A DNA stretch of 64,000 nucleotides, taken from the NCBI RefSeq assembly GCF_900177685.1, contig NZ_FXAY01000001.1, forward strand, positions 558,001-622,000, in the 5' to 3' direction. Below are positions 35,867-44,080 of this stretch, piece by piece. Every line of letters starts with the position of its first letter. The stretch's first letter is position 1. The translations under genes and the position numbers were made by a program. Below the pieces are notes generated by a model that saw nothing but the letters and a program-made list of their open reading frames with translations, was not told where the DNA came from and searched no databases. Source of the stretch: Agreia pratensis (GTDB taxonomy: Bacteria > Actinomycetota > Actinomycetes > Actinomycetales > Microbacteriaceae).

Positions 35867-37077
35867 GAAATGCTGCTCTCTGTTGCGTAGAGGTGGGGTG
35901 CTGGGCGGGAAAGACATCGGCGAACGGCGGCTGCCATCTCGATGACCGCCTGCTCGAGGATCGGCCTCGGCATGGCGAAGATGATGCGGGCATAGCCCTC
36001 ATAGCCACGACCGCAGAGCGCGCCGTCGGTCAGAGTGACCCCGGCCTCCACTCGAAAGAAGTCGGCGACCGAGCCCTCGATCTCGAGATCGGAACAATCG
36101 AGCCAGGCGATGTATGTCGCATCCGGAATCGTGTACCGCACCTCGGGCAGATGCTCGGCGAGCAGTTCTGCGAGCAGTCGTCGGTTGCCGTCGAGGTAGT
36201 CGACGACCTCTCCCAGCCACTCGCGCCCCTCGGTGTAGGCGACGGTCGCGGCGATGACTCCCGGAGTCGCCGCACCGTGCATGACCGCGAATCCGAAGGT
36301 CTGGTAGAGCTCTTCGTCGGCGGTGTTGGAGGTGATCAGTTGGGCGGTCTTGAGACCCGGCAGATTCCAGGCCTTCGATGCCGAGGTCGACGTGATCGTG
36401 TGTCTCGCCGTGATCTCGTTCACCGACGCATAGGGGATGTGCGCGACCCCCTCGTAGCGCAACGGCGCATGGATCTCATCGGCGAAGACCCGACCATTGT
36501 GACGATCGACGATGGCCGCGATCGCCTCGAGCTCGTCGCGCGTCAGCACGGTTCCCGTGGGGTTCTGCGGGTTGCAGAGAATGAGGGTGCGGGCTCCCGC
36601 ATGGAACGCCGCCTCTATACCGGCTAGGTCGTGCTGCCAGCGGCCGGTGCGGGCGTCGGTCACCCCGGGAACCTCGAAGACCTCGCGGCCGAGGGTGGGA
36701 ACGAAACTGAGGAACGGCATATAGGCCGGTGTGGGAATGATGACGCCCGTGCCCGCCGGCGAGAACTTGGTGATGGCGACTTCGAGCGCCGCCATCACGT
36801 CGGAGACGGCGTGCACGTTCTGCCACGGAAAATCCCACCCGTACTCGTCGCGGTGCCATGCAGCCGTGGCCTTGCCCATCTCGTGCGAGGTGGCGGGCGC
36901 GAGGTAGCCGAGGTTTCCGTCGTCGATGGCCTGGTGCAGAGCCCGGGTCACCTGCGGCGCGGTTCCGAAGTCCATCTCGGCCACCCATGCCCCGATGGTT
37001 CCGGGATGCAGGCTCCACTTGCGACTGGAGGGGATGCTCAGCTCGGCACGGGTGATGCGGTCGAAGGCGTGAGTCAT
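35863..37077 (-). CDS. MalY/PatB-family PLP-dependent C-S lyase or aminotransferase
   Basis: A 404-residue fold-type I PLP enzyme. The MalY/PatB opening (RKWSLHPGTIGAWVAEMDF) and PLP lysine segment STSASKAWNLPGLK are visible, with CNPQNPTGTVLTRDEL before it. Family members cleave the C-S bond of cystathionine or S-alkylcysteines to thiol, pyruvate and ammonia. The ATG at 37077 is preceded by TACGAT and six bases, a leaderless arrangement, in a short region shared with the divergent monooxygenase gene. Its stop is coupled to metY. Confidence 0.88.
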   Translation of the reverse strand: MTHAFDRITRAELSIPSSRKWSLHPGTIGAWVAEMDFGTAPQVTRALHQAIDDGNLGYLAPATSHEMGKATAAWHRDEYGWDFPWQNVHAVSDVMAALEVAITKFSPAGTGVIIPTPAYMPFLSFVPTLGREVFEVPGVTDARTGRWQHDLAGIEAAFHAGARTLILCNPQNPTGTVLTRDELEAIAAIVDRHNGRVFADEIHAPLRYEGVAHIPYASVNEITARHTITSTSASKAWNLPGLKTAQLITSNTADEELYQTFGFAVMHGAATPGVIAATVAYTEGREWLGEVVDYLDGNRRLLAELLAEHLPEVRYTIPDATYIAWLDCSDLEIEGSVADFFRVEAGVTLTDGALCGRGYEGYARIIFAMPRPILEQAVIEMAAAVRRCLSRPAPHLYATESSIS

Positions 37078-37175
37078 GCAGCGATCGTACGGACTGCACC
37101 CCGCGGACCGCCTCTGCTTTACGTCATGTGTCATCGGCGCTCGGCTTCGCCTGAGCGCGCGCCTATCGTCGTCGC
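37078..37175. promoter_or_regulatory. Bidirectional leaderless promoter with TTACGTC-TGTGTCA site
   Basis: On the plus strand -10 TATCGT (37164-37169) stands six bases before the monooxygenase ATG. On the minus strand TACGAT (37084-37089) stands six bases before the PatB-type ATG. Neither has a good -35. Between them lies TTACGTCATGTGTCAT (37119-37134), which recurs before the DUF1684 operon. The lack of -35 boxes plus a central conserved site suggests an activator serving both genes. Confidence 0.65.
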
Positions 37176-38618
37176 ATGACCACCCCCACGCCCGCGCGCA
37201 CGTTCGAATGCAATGGACAGCTGGTTCTGGGGGCGATGGTGCGCACACTCGGCGCGTTCCCGTCTGGCTGGCGCTACCCGGGAGCCCACAAGAACCCGGC
37301 GAACGATCCCGCCGCGCTCAAGCGACTCGCACGCACCGCAGAGAAGGCCGGCCTCGACTTCCTCTTTCTCGGCGACTGGCTCTCGTCGAGTTCCGACCTC
37401 GAATACACCGAGCCTTCGCTGCTCGCGCGCATCGATCCATTCAGTTCGGCCGCGTACCTCGCCGCGGTCACGAATCGCATCGGACTCATCGCGACGGCCA
37501 GCACCGCGCATTCCGAGCCGTATGCGATCGCCCGGGCTGCGGCATCCATCGACCGGCTCTCGGGAGGCCGCTTCGGACTGAACCTCACCGTGGGCACCGA
37601 CCCGAGGGCGAGCGCCAACTTCGGCAGAACGGATGCCGGCGGCTCCGACGACAATCGCTTCGAGACCGGGGTCGAGTTCGTGCGGCTGCTGCGCAGCCTC
37701 TGGGACAGCTGGGACGACGACGCGGTCGTGGCCGACGCCAAGCGCGGGATCCTCGTGGATCACTCACTCGTCGACCCGATCGATCATCAGGGGCGGCGCT
37801 TCAGCGTCGCGGGCCCGCTCAACGCCCTGCGTCCCGTGCAGGGCCAGATTCCGGTGGTGCACGCGGGAGTCTCTGTGCGAGCCCGCGAGTTCGCGGCGGC
37901 GCATGCCGACATCCACGTGGTCGCGCCGTCGAGCCTCGGCGACGCCGTGACGTTCTATCGGCAGGCCAAGCAGCGCGCGGTCGCGGCCGGCCGCGCTCCC
38001 GGCGACGTCACGATCGTCACGCCCATCCTGCCCATCGTCGGCGAGACCCGGCAGGCGGCGTTCTCGCTCTACGACGAACTCGTCGAGCTGGTGCCGCTCG
38101 ACGACGGCTCGCCGCGCGACCCGTCGCTCGGGTTTCCACAGAACCGCTCTGCTGCGACCTTCTTGCGCTCGGTGGGGCTTCCTCTGCTGGAGCGCTCCGT
38201 CGACGAGCCCGTCTCGATCGCTACCGCCGAGCGGTTCAACGCGGTCGGGCAGCGCCTGCTCGAGGTCGTGCAGTCGAGGGCGGGTCGCACGGTCGGAGGC
38301 GCTCGGCCTGTGACCTTCCGGCACCTCATCGTGGCGCAGGCCGTGCCAGCACCCATCGTCGTGGGGTCGGCGACAGACATCGCCGATCACCTCGAGAGGT
38401 GGTTCCGGGCGGGCGCCGCCGATGGCTTCGCTATTCAGAGCGCGTTTCTGCACGAGCAGTTCGATGCGTTCGCCCAGCTCGTCGTGCCCGAACTGATCGG
38501 CCGGGGGCTGATGAACGAGGGCTACGACGCGAAGACCCTGCGAGGCCACCTGCGCCTCACGAAGCCCGTTCGCCAAGCCCCGGTGGCCCCCGAGGTCGCA
38601 CCGAACTGGGTGATCTGA
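37176..38618 (+). CDS. NtaA/SnaA/DszA-family FMN-dependent monooxygenase (1)
   Basis: A 480-residue luciferase-like monooxygenase that uses reduced flavin from a partner reductase. The family signature LWDSWDDDAVVAD is near residue 175, with FLFLGDWLSSSSDLEYTEP near residue 65 and RLSGGRFGLNLTVGTDP near residue 130. Relatives cleave C-N, C-S or C-C bonds in nitrilotriacetate, dibenzothiophene sulfone and S-substituted cysteines. It appears to be leaderless from ATG 37176. It is divergent from the PatB-type gene and is followed by a strong hairpin. Confidence 0.9.
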   Translation: MTTPTPARTFECNGQLVLGAMVRTLGAFPSGWRYPGAHKNPANDPAALKRLARTAEKAGLDFLFLGDWLSSSSDLEYTEPSLLARIDPFSSAAYLAAVTNRIGLIATASTAHSEPYAIARAAASIDRLSGGRFGLNLTVGTDPRASANFGRTDAGGSDDNRFETGVEFVRLLRSLWDSWDDDAVVADAKRGILVDHSLVDPIDHQGRRFSVAGPLNALRPVQGQIPVVHAGVSVRAREFAAAHADIHVVAPSSLGDAVTFYRQAKQRAVAAGRAPGDVTIVTPILPIVGETRQAAFSLYDELVELVPLDDGSPRDPSLGFPQNRSAATFLRSVGLPLLERSVDEPVSIATAERFNAVGQRLLEVVQSRAGRTVGGARPVTFRHLIVAQAVPAPIVVGSATDIADHLERWFRAGAADGFAIQSAFLHEQFDAFAQLVVPELIGRGLMNEGYDAKTLRGHLRLTKPVRQAPVAPEVAPNWVI

Positions 38619-38633
38619 CGCCTCGTCGCCCGT

Positions 38634-38701
38634 CAGTAGTGCCCGGTGCGGACAGAAGGTACCGGCACACCGGGCGCAACTGTCCGCACCGGGCACTACT
38701 G
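38634..38701. terminator. Perfect 22-bp inverted repeat, probable terminator
   Basis: Arms at 38634-38655 and 38680-38701 are exact complements (left arm begins CAGTAGTGCCCGGTGCGG), with a 24-base loop containing GGTACCGGC. It lies 15 bp after the first monooxygenase stop and 100 bp before the DUF1684 gene. There is no clear T-run. The left arm and loop match the hairpin at 24362-24441, so it is a dispersed element placed where a terminator is expected. Confidence 0.75.
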
Positions 38702-38726
38702 GCCCATCGGGCGGCGTCAAGCCGAG

Positions 38727-38802
38727 TTACGTCCTGTGTCATGCGTGACCTTCTGTGTCACGCACCGCGGTTCCCACGATCCGCCTCTCATAGCGTGACG
38801 TC
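38727..38802 (+). promoter_or_regulatory. Promoter of the DUF1684-monooxygenase operon
   Basis: TTACGTCCTGTGTCAT (38727-38742) differs by one base from the site at 37119-37134. A second half-site CTGTGTCAC is at 38753-38761; its TGTGTCA begins 49 bases before the ATG, exactly as in the other promoter. TAGCGT (38791-38796) stands six bases before the ATG, again a leaderless layout without a clear -35. Confidence 0.65.
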
Positions 38803-39636
38803 ATGACTTCAGCTACAAACACAGTCGATTTCGCCGCCGAGTGGCAGGCGTGGCACGACGCCCACGAGAAGAACCGCGCCGATCCCCACGGGTTCCTCGC
38901 GGTCACGAGCCTCAACTGGCTCGACGAGACCCCGACACGCTACCCGGATGCCCCGGGCGAGTGGTCGACATCGGCCGCAGGCCCCGTGGTCGCCTTGGCC
39001 GAGGGCGAGGAGCTCGTGATCGGCGGAGAGAAGGTCATAGGCCGACACGCCTTCGGAGTGATTCCGGAGCGCGGCGGCGTCACCGTTTCTGCAGGCGACG
39101 CGGAGTTCGAGGTGGCTCGGCGCGGAGGAGTCGACATTCTTCGCCCGCGGCACCCATCGCATCCGACGCTCGTCGACTACGCCGGCACCCCGGTCTACCC
39201 GCCCAGCCCGAGTTGGAGCGCCGAGGGCGTCTTCGTGCCCTTCGACGAGCCGAAGCCGGTGACCGTCGGCTCCGTGTCAGAGGGGCTCGAGCACGTCTAC
39301 GACTCCCCCGGAGTGGTCGAGTTCGAGCTGCGAGGCGAGACGTTCTCGCTCACCGCGTTCAACGGCCCGACCCCCGGCTCCCTGTTCGTGCTGTTCACCG
39401 ACGCGACGAGCGGCGTCACCACGTACGCCGCCAACCGCTCGCTGCAGATCGCCGCTCCGGATGCCTCCGGGGCAGTGACGCTCGACTTCAACCGGGCAAC
39501 GAACCTGCCGTGCGCCTACACAGAGTTCGCCACCTGCCCGTTGCCTCCGGCCGAGAACCGGCTGCCCATCGGCGTCGAAGCGGGCGAGAAGACACCGCTG
39601 CATCCGAGCACGGGAACGGAAGGCGCTCCGCGATGA
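38803..39636 (+). CDS. DUF1684 family protein
   Basis: A 277-residue member of DUF1684. The family marks are NRADPHGFLAVTSLNWLD near the N-terminus and the C-terminal run LDFNRATNLPCAYTEFATCP with PPAENRLPIGVEAGEK. No catalytic function is established for the family; the conserved histidine, cysteines and proline-rich motif would suit a small-molecule or metal site, but that is speculation. Its stop overlaps the start of the second monooxygenase (ATGA), so it is made with the flavin enzymes and likely serves the same substrate path. Confidence 0.88.
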   Translation: MTSATNTVDFAAEWQAWHDAHEKNRADPHGFLAVTSLNWLDETPTRYPDAPGEWSTSAAGPVVALAEGEELVIGGEKVIGRHAFGVIPERGGVTVSAGDAEFEVARRGGVDILRPRHPSHPTLVDYAGTPVYPPSPSWSAEGVFVPFDEPKPVTVGSVSEGLEHVYDSPGVVEFELRGETFSLTAFNGPTPGSLFVLFTDATSGVTTYAANRSLQIAAPDASGAVTLDFNRATNLPCAYTEFATCPLPPAENRLPIGVEAGEKTPLHPSTGTEGAPR

Positions 39637-40883
39637 GCCGTGCACCGTTCCATCTCGGCATCGCCCTCGACGGAGCAGGCTGGCATCCCGCCGCCTGGCG
39701 CGTCGACACCGCGCGCCCCGCTGCCCTGTTCGATGCCGACTACTGGGTCTCGCTCGTCGTCGAGGCGCAGGCCGCCGGAGTCGATCTCGTGACGATTGAA
39801 GACTCTTTCGGTCTGCAGACGAATGGCTATGGAGCGTTCGAGCTGCGCGGCGACGAGGTTCGCGGCCGGCTCGACGCCCTTCTGCTCGCCAACACGATCG
39901 CGGCTCTCGTGCCCGGCATCGGCATCGTGCCGACCGTGACCACCACGCACACCGAGCCGTTCCACACGGCCACGGGCATCCAGACGCTCGACCACGTCTC
40001 TGAAGGCTGGGCCGGATGGCGGGTGCAGGTCTCGGGCCGCTCCCACGAGGCCGCCCACGTCGGCCGCCGCGAGATTCCCGCACTCGACCCAGCGCGCACG
40101 GCCACGGGCGCCGACGAGCAGCAGACGGCCCTCATCCGACAGTTGTTCGGCGAGGCCGCCGATGCGATCGAGGTCGCCAGGCGACTCTGGGACAGCTGGG
40201 AGGACGACGCGGTGATCCGCGACGTGCCGACGGGCCGTTTCATCGACCGCGACCGCCTGCATTACGTCGATTTCGAGGGCGAGAACTTCAGCGTGAAGGG
40301 GCCGTCGATCGTGCCGCGCTCGCCGCAGGGCCAGCCGGTCGTGTTCGTGCTGGCTCACCAGAGAGTGCCCTATGAGCTCGCCGTGGCGCAGGCCGACATC
40401 GTGGGCATCACGCCGCACTCCGACGAGCACCTCGAACAGATTCTCGGTGAGCTGGGTGACGCCGAACTGCGGGTCGAGCGCCGCGTCAGCGACCCTCTGC
40501 GCGTCTGGGCCGAGGCCGTCGTGCTCATCGAGGACACGCGTGAGGCGGCCGCGGCAGCCCTCGCGGCGCTCGACGAGCTGCACGGCGCGCCCTACGCATC
40601 CGACGCCGTGATTCTCGCCGACACGGCCGAGAATGTGGCCGCGCAGCTGCTGCGCTGGCAGCAGGCCGGCGTTGCCGGCGTGCGCCTGCGGCCCGCGCGC
40701 CTGCCGCTCGATCTCGAGCGCATCACCAGGGGCGTCGTGCCCGTGCTCGACGAGACCGGCGCGCTCGAGCGACCGAGCGACGCGTCGACCCTCCGCGAGC
40801 GCCTGGGCTTTGCTCCCGCCGCGAACCGCTACGCGACCGCCCGCCCCGAGACCGCCGAACTGATCGAAAGCGCCAGCCGATGA
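39633..40883 (+). CDS. NtaA/SnaA/DszA-family FMN-dependent monooxygenase (2)
   Basis: A 416-residue luciferase-like monooxygenase, shorter than its two paralogues. It has the signature LWDSWEDDAVIRD near residue 188 and the N-terminal segment VDLVTIEDSFGLQTNGYG. Residues 275-400 are less conserved relative to the family and may alter the lid over the flavin. The ATG at 39633 overlaps the DUF1684 stop by 4 bp and its own stop overlaps the third monooxygenase by 4 bp. The much longer open frame upstream is a shadow of DUF1684. Confidence 0.88.
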   Translation: MSRAPFHLGIALDGAGWHPAAWRVDTARPAALFDADYWVSLVVEAQAAGVDLVTIEDSFGLQTNGYGAFELRGDEVRGRLDALLLANTIAALVPGIGIVPTVTTTHTEPFHTATGIQTLDHVSEGWAGWRVQVSGRSHEAAHVGRREIPALDPARTATGADEQQTALIRQLFGEAADAIEVARRLWDSWEDDAVIRDVPTGRFIDRDRLHYVDFEGENFSVKGPSIVPRSPQGQPVVFVLAHQRVPYELAVAQADIVGITPHSDEHLEQILGELGDAELRVERRVSDPLRVWAEAVVLIEDTREAAAAALAALDELHGAPYASDAVILADTAENVAAQLLRWQQAGVAGVRLRPARLPLDLERITRGVVPVLDETGALERPSDASTLRERLGFAPAANRYATARPETAELIESASR

Positions 40884-42283
40884 CCGCATCCTCTTCTTCG
40901 AAGCCCGTCAAGCAGATCCACCTCGCTGCGCACTTTCCCGGCGTCAACAACACCACGGTCTGGAGCGACGAGCGTTCGCAGAGCCAGATCGCGTTCTCGT
41001 CGTTCCGCCACTTCGCGCAGAATGCCGAGCGCGGAAAGTTCGATTTCCTGTTCCTGGCCGAGGGGCTGCGGCTGCGCGAGACGCGCGGCCTCATCCACGA
41101 TCTCGACGTGGTCGGGCGGCCCAACACGCTCGCGATCCTCGCCGCGCTCGCCGGGGTCACCTCGAACATCGGCCTCGTCGGAACGTTGAGCTCGACCTTC
41201 AACGAGCCCTACGAGCTCTCGCGCCAGCTCGCCACTCTCGACCACCTCAGCGGGGGCCGCGCGGGCTGGAATATCGTGACCACCTCGGACGCGTTCCACG
41301 GGGCGAACTTTCGCCGCGGAAAGTTCCTCGACCTCGCCGATCGCTACAGCAGGGCGCAGGAGTTCTTCGATGTCTCGTCGCAGTTGTGGGACAGCTGGGC
41401 CGACGACGCGATCGTGGCCGACAAGGCGTCTGGCGAGTTCGCGCGCACGTCTGGTCTCGGTCTCGTCGACCACCACGGCCCGCAATTCGATGTGACCGGC
41501 TACGCGACGCTGCCGCCGAGCCCGCAGCGGCATCCGGTGATCGTGCAGGCGGGCGATTCGCCCGACGGTCGCGATTTCGCGACCAGCTCGGCCGACGTGA
41601 TCTTCTCGAGGCACGCGGACTTCGACGCCGGGCGCGCGTTCTACGACGACGTGAAAGGGCGATTGGATGCGGTGGGTCGCCCCCGCGATTCGCTCAAGAT
41701 CCTGCCGGCCGCCACCTTCATCCTGGGCGATACGCACGCCGAGGCGCTGGAGCGCTCGCGCGAGATCTCGCGGCTGCAGGTGAGCCCGCAGACCGCCATC
41801 TCGTTTCTCGAGCAGGTGTGGAACACCGATCTCTCGGGCTACGACGTCGAGGGCCCGCTGCCCGAGATCGACCCCGTCGTCACCGCGGAGGGCGGAGCGA
41901 AGGGGCGCGCCTATGTGCACACCGACCCGGTCGCCACCGCGAATGCGTGGCGCGAGCAGGCCTCGGCTAAGGGCTGGTCTATTCGCGAGCTCGTGATCTC
42001 GTTCGCCGCCAAACACACCTTCGTGGGCACCCCGGTTTTCGTTGCCGAGACCATCAACCGGCACGTGCAGGAAGATGCGTCCGACGGGTTCGTTATCGTG
42101 GGGAACACCAACCCGACCGGCCTCGACGAGTTCGTCGACCGGGTCATTCCCGAACTGCAGGAGCGCGGCGTGTATCGCACGGACTACGACGAGGGCGCCA
42201 CCCTGCACGAGACGCTCGGTCTGCCGGCTGTTGCTGCGCGATCAGCCTCGACGGTGGCTGGCGCAGCGTTGGTCTCGGCGTAG
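40880..42283 (+). CDS. NtaA/SnaA/DszA-family FMN-dependent monooxygenase (3)
   Basis: A 467-residue NtaA-type monooxygenase and the most typical of the three. KQIHLAAHFPGVNNTTVW, then FDFLFLAEGLRLRE, the flavin-site segment DHLSGGRAGWNIVTTSD and LWDSWADDAIVAD are all canonical, as is HPVIVQAGDSPDGRDFA. The start overlaps the previous gene by 4 bp and the stop shares one base with the next gene's GTG, so four genes form one tight transcript. A flavin reductase is not present in the window and must be encoded elsewhere. Confidence 0.92.
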   Translation: MTASSSSKPVKQIHLAAHFPGVNNTTVWSDERSQSQIAFSSFRHFAQNAERGKFDFLFLAEGLRLRETRGLIHDLDVVGRPNTLAILAALAGVTSNIGLVGTLSSTFNEPYELSRQLATLDHLSGGRAGWNIVTTSDAFHGANFRRGKFLDLADRYSRAQEFFDVSSQLWDSWADDAIVADKASGEFARTSGLGLVDHHGPQFDVTGYATLPPSPQRHPVIVQAGDSPDGRDFATSSADVIFSRHADFDAGRAFYDDVKGRLDAVGRPRDSLKILPAATFILGDTHAEALERSREISRLQVSPQTAISFLEQVWNTDLSGYDVEGPLPEIDPVVTAEGGAKGRAYVHTDPVATANAWREQASAKGWSIRELVISFAAKHTFVGTPVFVAETINRHVQEDASDGFVIVGNTNPTGLDEFVDRVIPELQERGVYRTDYDEGATLHETLGLPAVAARSASTVAGAALVSA

Positions 42284-43437
42284 TGGCCACTCGAGCAGAC
42301 GTCGTGGTGGTCGGCGGCGGGGCCATGGGCTCCGCCGCCGCCTGGCAGCTCGCTCGGCGAGGCCGCGAGGTGACTCTACTCGAGCGCTTCGGCCCCGGAC
42401 ACACCCAGGGCGCCTCGCACGGGGCGTCGCGCAACTTCAATCTCAGCTACGCCGACGACACGTATCTCTCGTTGCTGCGTGAGGCGCTGCCGTTGTGGCG
42501 CGAGCTCGAGGCGGAGTCGGGCGTCGCCGTTCTCGACCAGGTAGGCCTCGCGAATCACGGGGCGAATCCGGCTTTCGACACGGTGGCGGCGTTGTTGCCG
42601 GGCTACGGTTTCGAGGCCGCGTTTCTCGCTCCGGAGGAGGCCGGCGAACGCTGGCCGGGCATCCGCTTCGACACGCGAGTGCTTTTCACACCGCAGGCCG
42701 GCAGGCTCAACGCGGATGCCGCGGTATCGGCCCTGCAGCGGGCCGCGGCCGCGCGCGGCGCTGCGGTTCGGCACCATTCTCGGGTCGTCGCCATCCGCCT
42801 CGCGTCGCCCGATTCGGTGTTGGTCACCGTACAGCCTGTCGATGAGGTCACCGGCGAGCAGTCGGGAACGGTCGAGACTCTCGATGCTCGCCGAGTCGTC
42901 GTGACCCTCGGCGCCTGGACCTCGAAGCTGCTCGGTTCGACAGTGGCGCTGCCGCGACTCGTTGTGACTCAGGAGCAACCCGCGCACTTCGCCGTGCACG
43001 ACGCAACGCTGTCCTGGCCCGGCTTCAATCACGCGCCGAACCCTCTCGACCCGACTTACGACTATTGGTACTCCGGCGTCTACGGCATGTTCACGCCCGG
43101 GCAGGGCGTGAAGGCTGGATGGCACGGCACGGGCGCGGTCATCGATCCGGAAGCGCGCACGTTCGCATCGGAGCCGGCCCAACTGGCGGCGCTGCAGCGC
43201 TATGCCCGGGAATGGCTGCCGGGGGTCGACGCGGAGACGCTCGTGGAGATCAGCTGCACCTACACGACGACCCCCGACTCGAACTTCGTCGTCGACTCGT
43301 CGGGGCCCCTCTCGGTAGGCGCGGGCTTCTCGGGCCACGGTTTCAAGTTCACCCCGGCGATCGGGCGCATTCTGGCCGACCTCGTCGACGGAGTGGGTGC
43401 GCCGCCCGCGCTCTTCTCGCTGGCCGCGGCGCGCTGA
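42283..43437 (+). CDS. FAD-dependent oxidase, sarcosine / N-methyltryptophan oxidase type
   Basis: A 384-residue D-amino-acid-oxidase-fold flavoenzyme. The dinucleotide site VVVVGGGAMGSAAAWQLARR is at residues 6-25. The SolA/MSOX C-terminal signature GFSGHGFKFTPAIGRILADL is present, with HGASRNFNLSYAD near residue 48. Such enzymes oxidise secondary or N-methyl amino acids to an imine and hydrogen peroxide. The start is GTG 42283, overlapping the stop of monooxygenase 3 by one base. As last gene of the operon it may remove an N-alkyl group or oxidise the freed amino acid (inference). Confidence 0.87.
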   Translation: MATRADVVVVGGGAMGSAAAWQLARRGREVTLLERFGPGHTQGASHGASRNFNLSYADDTYLSLLREALPLWRELEAESGVAVLDQVGLANHGANPAFDTVAALLPGYGFEAAFLAPEEAGERWPGIRFDTRVLFTPQAGRLNADAAVSALQRAAAARGAAVRHHSRVVAIRLASPDSVLVTVQPVDEVTGEQSGTVETLDARRVVVTLGAWTSKLLGSTVALPRLVVTQEQPAHFAVHDATLSWPGFNHAPNPLDPTYDYWYSGVYGMFTPGQGVKAGWHGTGAVIDPEARTFASEPAQLAALQRYAREWLPGVDAETLVEISCTYTTTPDSNFVVDSSGPLSVGAGFSGHGFKFTPAIGRILADLVDGVGAPPALFSLAAAR

Positions 43438-43602
43438 TCTCGATAGGCAGCGCTACAAACCGGAGGAACTACGCACATCCGACACAAATAGCGCGTCGAT
43501 CTTCGAAATCTCCTCCCGTTTGCCGACGAACGGACGGAGAACAGTGCATCCGAACCGTAGACGAGGTCGGTTGGACGCATCTCCACCCATTCTCGAGGGA
43601 CC

Positions 43603-44076
43603 CTAGACCACTCCCGACCGCGCGGTTCCCGCATGCCAAGCCCACCACTGGACGAGGACCCCTCTGGTCTCTGCCGTGACGTCGGCCGTGTCGAGGTGGA
43701 CTCGATCGATCCATCGATACGAAGAGTGCTCGGGCGATAGTCGCGGCTCACCGTCGGGCCACGGAGTCGAGAACGTGAACTGCCTGGTCAATCGACCGCG
43801 TCCATCGGTGTAGTCGAACAATCCAACGAATCCATCGTCGACCCGGTGCTCTCCGAGACCGATCTCCTCTTGGAGTTCGCGCGCCCGTCCTTCGTCAATG
43901 GACTCGCCGTCGTCGACCCCACCCGAGGGCAGTTCCTCCCGCCCTGGCAAATAGTCGTCATCTCCTGAGCGGCACACGAGGAGAACGCGACCCTTCGAAT
44001 GTACAACCGCGCCCGACACGAATCTCTCGATCCCGTCGCGCACGGCGTCGCGCGCAAGACATTCGGACGGATTCAC
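43603..44076 (-). CDS. Nudix hydrolase
   Basis: A 157-residue Nudix protein. The box is complete: GVDDGESIDEGRARELQEE, then IGL, fitting GX5EX7REUXEEXGU at about residues 52-74. The substrate cannot be read; the flanking PGREELPSGG and a short form suggest a nucleotide-sugar or NTP pyrophosphohydrolase. It lies 4 bp after the next gene's stop region, in the same direction. This gene and the 165-bp gap after it look less GC-rich than the surroundings, which may hint at separate origin. The gap itself (43438-43602) shows nothing recognisable. Confidence 0.88.
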   Translation of the reverse strand: MNPSECLARDAVRDGIERFVSGAVVHSKGRVLLVCRSGDDDYLPGREELPSGGVDDGESIDEGRARELQEEIGLGEHRVDDGFVGLFDYTDGRGRLTRQFTFSTPWPDGEPRLSPEHSSYRWIDRVHLDTADVTAETRGVLVQWWAWHAGTARSGVV

Positions 44077-44080
44077 TCCG

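Noticed and set aside
37176-42283. Assigning the monooxygenases as dibenzothiophene or nitrilotriacetate enzymes
   Set aside because: The shared NtaA/SnaA/DszA signature does not fix the substrate, and no dszB/dszC or reductase partner genes are present.
43260-43751. Minus-strand frame of 163 codons covering the gap after the amino acid oxidase
   Set aside because: It runs antisense through the oxidase 3' end and the Nudix gene, and its translation is low-complexity with no recognised domain.
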